Shown here: in pieces, positions 61,241 to 64,000 of the stretch
Position numbering within the stretch: position 1 is the first letter of the stretch
How the letters are laid out: each line of letters starts with the position of its first letter
Notes under the pieces: model-generated
Databases searched by the model: none
Told to the model about the DNA's origin: nothing
The model's input: only the letters and a program-made list of their open reading frames with translations
NCBI RefSeq assembly: GCF_900187385.1
Contig: NZ_FYEY01000001.1
Coordinates: 6,882,001-6,946,000 of the forward strand
Origin: Streptomyces sp. 2114.4
GTDB taxonomy: Bacteria > Actinomycetota > Actinomycetes > Streptomycetales > Streptomycetaceae
Direction of reading: 5' to 3'
Length of the DNA: 64,000 nt
Translations under genes and position numbers: made by a program

Positions 61241-62701
61241 GTGAGCACAGAAACCGTCACCGACACAGCCCACAGGTCACCTGACGGGGGAAGCGGCGCG
61301 CAGCAGGATGCGGGCGACGCGGGCTACAGCAAGGGCCTCAAGGGCCGGCACATCAACATGATCGCCATCGGTGGAGCGATCGGCACCGGCCTGTTCCTGG
61401 GCGCCGGCGGCCGTCTGCACTCCGCCGGCCCCGCCCTGGCCATTGCCTACGCGGTCTGCGGCCTCTTCGCCTTCTTCGTCGTACGGGCCCTGGGCGAGCT
61501 GGTGCTGCACCGCCCGTCGTCGGGTTCGTTCGTCTCCTACGCCCGTGAGTTCCTGGGGGAGAAGGGCGCCTACGTCGCCGGCTGGATGTACGTCGTCAAC
61601 TGGTCCACGACCGGTATCGCCGACATCACCGCCATCGCGCTCTACACCCACTACTGGAGCTTGTTCACCGACATCCCGCAGTGGGTGATGGCGCTGATCG
61701 CGCTGGCGGTCGTGCTGACCGTGAACCTGATCTCGGTGAAGATCTTCGGTGAGCTGGAGTTCTGGTTCGCGATCATCAAGGTCGCGGCGCTGGTCGTCTT
61801 CATGTTCATCGGCATCTTCCTGCTGGCCACCCAGCACCCGGTCGGCGGCCACTCACCAGGGCTGAATCTGCTCACCGACCACGGCGGCATCTTCCCGACC
61901 GGTCTGCTGCCCGTGGTGATCGTGCTCCAGGGCGTGGTCTTCGCCTACTCCGCCGTGGAGCTGGTCGGTGTGACCGCCGGTGAGACCGGTGAGCCGGAGA
62001 AGGTCGTGCCGAAGGCCGTCAACTCCATCATGTGGCGGGTGGGCGTCTTCTACGTCGGCTCGGTGATCCTGCTGGCGATGCTGCTGCCGTGGAACCAGTA
62101 CGTCGACGGCCAGAGCCCCTTCGTCACGGTGCTGTCCAACGTCGGTGTGCCGGCCGCGGGCGATGTGATGAACCTCGTGGTGCTGACCGCGGCGATGTCC
62201 AGTCTGAACTCCGGGCTCTACTCGACCGGCCGCATTCTGCGCTCCATGTCGATGGCGGGCTCCGCGCCCAAGTTCGCCGGTCTGATGAACCGCAACCAGG
62301 TGCCGTACGGCGGCATCATGCTCACCTCCGCGGTGTGCGTGCTGGGTGTCGCGCTCAACTACGTCGTGCCGGGCGAGGCGTTCGAGATCGTCCTGAACAT
62401 CGCGGCGCTGGGCATCATCAGCACCTGGTGCACGATCATGGTTTGCCACATGGTGTTCGTGCGGCGGTCGAAGCAGGGCCTGGTCGAGCGCCCGCGCTTC
62501 CGGCTCCCTGGCACGCCGGTCACCGATATCGCCACCATGGCCTTCCTGCTCGGCGTCATCGTCCTGATGTGGTTCGACGACGGCGTCGGCCGGCAGACCG
62601 TCATGCTGATCCCGGTCCTCGCCGTCGCGCTGGTCGCCGGCTGGTTCGCGGTCCGCGGCCGGGTGAGCCGAATCGCCGAGGAACGCAAGCTGTCGAAGTA
62701 G
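61241..62701 (+). CDS. Amino acid permease (AnsP/GABA-permease type, APC family)
   Basis: A 486-residue permease with twelve membrane segments, starting at GTG 61241 (VSTETVTDTAH). Diagnostic AAT-family sequence: KGLKGRHINMIAIGGAIGTG followed by LFLGAGGRLHSAGPAL near 30-60, ALGELVLHRPSSGSFVSYAR near 84, AYSAVELVGVTAGETGEPEK near 241-260, and SSLNSGLYSTGRILRSMSM near 316. It resembles L-asparagine permease AnsP. In-frame codons upstream (from 61124) include a promoter-like region, so they were excluded. It ends at a classical terminator. Confidence 0.9.
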   Translation: MSTETVTDTAHRSPDGGSGAQQDAGDAGYSKGLKGRHINMIAIGGAIGTGLFLGAGGRLHSAGPALAIAYAVCGLFAFFVVRALGELVLHRPSSGSFVSYAREFLGEKGAYVAGWMYVVNWSTTGIADITAIALYTHYWSLFTDIPQWVMALIALAVVLTVNLISVKIFGELEFWFAIIKVAALVVFMFIGIFLLATQHPVGGHSPGLNLLTDHGGIFPTGLLPVVIVLQGVVFAYSAVELVGVTAGETGEPEKVVPKAVNSIMWRVGVFYVGSVILLAMLLPWNQYVDGQSPFVTVLSNVGVPAAGDVMNLVVLTAAMSSLNSGLYSTGRILRSMSMAGSAPKFAGLMNRNQVPYGGIMLTSAVCVLGVALNYVVPGEAFEIVLNIAALGIISTWCTIMVCHMVFVRRSKQGLVERPRFRLPGTPVTDIATMAFLLGVIVLMWFDDGVGRQTVMLIPVLAVALVAGWFAVRGRVSRIAEERKLSK

Positions 62702-62729
62702 TAGCGCAGTAACGCACGCCTGCGAAATC

Positions 62730-62771
62730 AAGGGCGGTCGCGGAGGCCGGAAGGCATCTGCGACCGCCCTT
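62730..62771 (+). terminator. Intrinsic-type terminator after the asparagine-type permease
   Basis: AAGGGCGGTCGC (62730-62741) pairs perfectly with GCGACCGCCCTT (62760-62771), followed by a short T-rich run TTCGTCTT. Confidence 0.8.
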
Positions 62772-62923
62772 TCGTCTTGGCGGACAACGGTGGTCGACGG
62801 GCCCTGCGGTGGCCCTGCCCTCAGTCCTGCCTTCAGTCCTGCCCGCGGTTCTGTCGCGTCGGGGCCTCGTCCGGCCCCTCCGGACCCCGGTCGATTGTCA
62901 GTGGCCGCCCTTACCGTGGAGAC

Positions 62924-63252
62924 ATGACTGAGAGAACGGGGATCTCATACGTCAAGGGGGACGCCACAGCGCCGCACGGCAAGGGCGTCAAGGTGATCGT
63001 GCATCTCTGCAACGACATGGGCGGCTGGGGCAAGGGCTTTGTGCTTGCGCTCTCCCGGCGTCGGCCCGAGCCGGAGGCCGCCTACCGCCGGTGGCACCGC
63101 GAGCGTACGCACAACGACTTCGGGCTGGGCGCGGCCCAGGTCGCCGACCAGCTCTGGGTGGCCAACGCCGTCGGGCAGCGGGGGAGTCCGCTGCCGAGCT
63201 CCCGGCCCCGTTCGAACCGAGGGGATTCCCGGTGACGGTCTACGATCGCTGA
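62924..63252 (+). pseudogene. Macro-domain protein gene with internal deletion and frameshift
   Basis: The frame starts at ATG 62924 with GTGGAG upstream and encodes the first half of an ADP-ribose-binding macro domain: ISYVKGDATAPHGKGVKVIV, HLCNDMGGWGKGFVLALSRR, DFGLGAAQVADQLWVANAVG. It then runs into non-family sequence and stops at 63235. In the -1 frame, just beyond, the end of a typical macro protein appears (GFPVTVYDR, stop at 63250-63252). About 60 residues expected between these, including the PRIGCGLAGG region, are missing. The simplest reading is a deletion that also shifted the frame. Confidence 0.7.
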
Positions 63253-63405
63253 ACTCCCCGAGGTGTCTGCGCCGCGCACCACCACGGCGGCCTGGCCCGA
63301 AGCCGCACCGGCACGGGTTTGTACGCCCTATCCTTGCCAGGGCCCGCCTCCTTTCCGGTACGAGTAGACGAGCCGAAGACCCGCAAGTCGCAGGGAGTCA
63401 CCAGC

Positions 63406-63945
63406 ATGGCAGTTGCTCCGCCCCCCTTCCCTGGAGGAGGTGCCCAAGCAGCCAACGGGGGTCCCGCTACTCCTCCCGCTCCAGGCAGTGATACAGCGGC
63501 AACGCCGGAAGGCGCGTTAGATGCAAAGTCCGCCCGGAGCGACGCACTGGAAAAGCTCTGGATGTGGTTCGTCTTCGCGGTCATCTTCGCGGTGCTGCCA
63601 ACGTTCGCGAAGTTCATGCAGGGACTCACGCAAAAGGGTCACCACAACCCCAGCTTTTACGAGTTGGCCAGCCGCGCCGACCTGTACATCGTCTGCATGG
63701 GCCTCACGGCGACAGCGATCGGTCAGGTGCAGATGCACAAGCGTAAGAAGACACCCAAGATGCTCAAGATCTGGAACGTCTTCAACATCTGCATGCTGGC
63801 CCTGGTGACATTCCTGGCTGCTGGCTCGGACGGACCCAACGTGGACAAAGAGGCTCTCGGCCAACAATCACTCATCCTCCTGGTGGCCACACTTATCGGC
63901 ACTGGATGCAGCACCTACCTGTGCGAACTGGAGGAAACGCCGTGA
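63406..63945 (+). CDS. Unknown four-helix membrane protein
   Basis: A 179-residue protein starting at MAVAPPPFPGG with AGGGAG upstream. The first 50 residues are Pro/Gly/Ala-rich and disordered; four membrane segments follow: WMWFVFAVIFAVLPTFAKFM near 52-71, LYIVCMGLTATAIGQV near 92-107, IWNVFNICMLALVTFLAAG near 119-137 and SLILLVATLIGTGCSTYL near 154-171. A basic loop (HKRKKTPKMLK) separates helices two and three. GC content (roughly 58 percent over the helical part) and codon use are visibly lower than in flanking genes, suggesting acquisition by transfer. No family recognised. Its stop overlaps the next start. Confidence 0.75.
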   Translation: MAVAPPPFPGGGAQAANGGPATPPAPGSDTAATPEGALDAKSARSDALEKLWMWFVFAVIFAVLPTFAKFMQGLTQKGHHNPSFYELASRADLYIVCMGLTATAIGQVQMHKRKKTPKMLKIWNVFNICMLALVTFLAAGSDGPNVDKEALGQQSLILLVATLIGTGCSTYLCELEETP

Positions 63946-64000
63946 GCATTACGGAACTCGTATCGAAGTACGGCGCCATGGGTGCCATCCTCGTATCAAG
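63942..64000 (+). CDS. Start of a gene coupled to the membrane protein, truncated by the window edge
   Basis: GTG at 63942 overlaps the TGA of the membrane-protein gene (GTGA) and GAGGAAAC lies upstream. The visible protein begins MSITELVSKYGAMGAILVS, possibly an amphipathic or membrane-entering start. It is the second gene of a coupled pair; identity cannot be judged. Confidence 0.6.
   Translation, partial: MSITELVSKYGAMGAILVS

Noticed and set aside
63200..63240. tRNA-like GTTCGAACC sequence
   Set aside because: It resembles a T-loop but there is no acceptor stem, anticodon arm or D arm around it; it lies in the broken macro-domain gene.

Overview
The window reads as a stretch of a Streptomyces (or very close actinomycete) chromosome. 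Base composition is very GC-rich, third codon positions are strongly G/C, GTG starts and 1-4 base start/stop overlaps are common, and several families are Streptomyces hallmarks: two SsgA-like cell-division proteins, a WhiJ-like XRE regulator with its DUF397 partner and a small HATPase, a DUF574-type methyltransferase, and a split methylmalonyl-CoA mutase with MeaB. No tRNA, rRNA, CRISPR array, transposase or phage gene was seen.

Layout. 1-5.0 kb (minus strand): amino-acid-type permease, glutamine-synthetase-like ligase, amidohydrolase and the first codons of a further gene, with an RpiR regulator upstream and two matching 16-bp inverted repeats at the permease promoter. 5.2-5.36 kb: a well-formed TPP riboswitch on the plus strand with no gene to control; it points into the 3' end of a convergent GMC oxidoreductase. 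5.4-10.0 kb (minus): GMC oxidoreductase, permease and aldehyde dehydrogenase in one coupled operon. Together these two operons look like uptake, gamma-glutamylation, oxidation and hydrolysis of an amine or amino alcohol. 10.2-15.0 kb: a DUF6314-like protein with a Glu-Pro repeat, a large secreted unknown, a PucR-type regulator and a methyltransferase. 15.6-19.5 kb: the DUF574 methyltransferase, XRE/DUF397/ATPase module and a LysR regulator. 19.5-26.4 kb (minus): DEAD-box helicase, then mutA-mutB-meaB.

26.6-37.3 kb: a short secreted DUF4185-like protein, a response regulator/sensor kinase/lipoprotein operon, a polysaccharide deacetylase, two SsgA-like genes flanking a pair of PH-domain membrane proteins and a TetR regulator, and a secreted BNR-repeat protein. 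37.5-41.2 kb: MarR regulator with an FUSC efflux protein, divergent KstR2-like TetR regulator, small secreted cysteine-containing protein. 41.6-46.3 kb: a sugar-phosphate module (DeoR regulator, class II aldolase, SIS isomerase/deaminase, divergent sugar porter). 46.5-53.5 kb: YciI-like protein, amidase, endonuclease V, saccharopine-dehydrogenase-like reductase, a NanT-type sialic acid transporter with a palindromic operator, a decayed MgtC gene, and a YjbR-like protein.

53.7-60.7 kb: a beta-oxidation operon (CoA-transferase/racemase, acyl-CoA dehydrogenase, thiolase, FadB) with a convergent MerR regulator. 61.2-64 kb: asparagine-type permease, a decayed macro-domain gene, and a lower-GC four-helix membrane protein translationally coupled to a gene that runs off the end. 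The window is also rich in short tandem repeats, both in linkers and just after stop codons, and two genes (mgtC-like, macro domain) show internal deletions.
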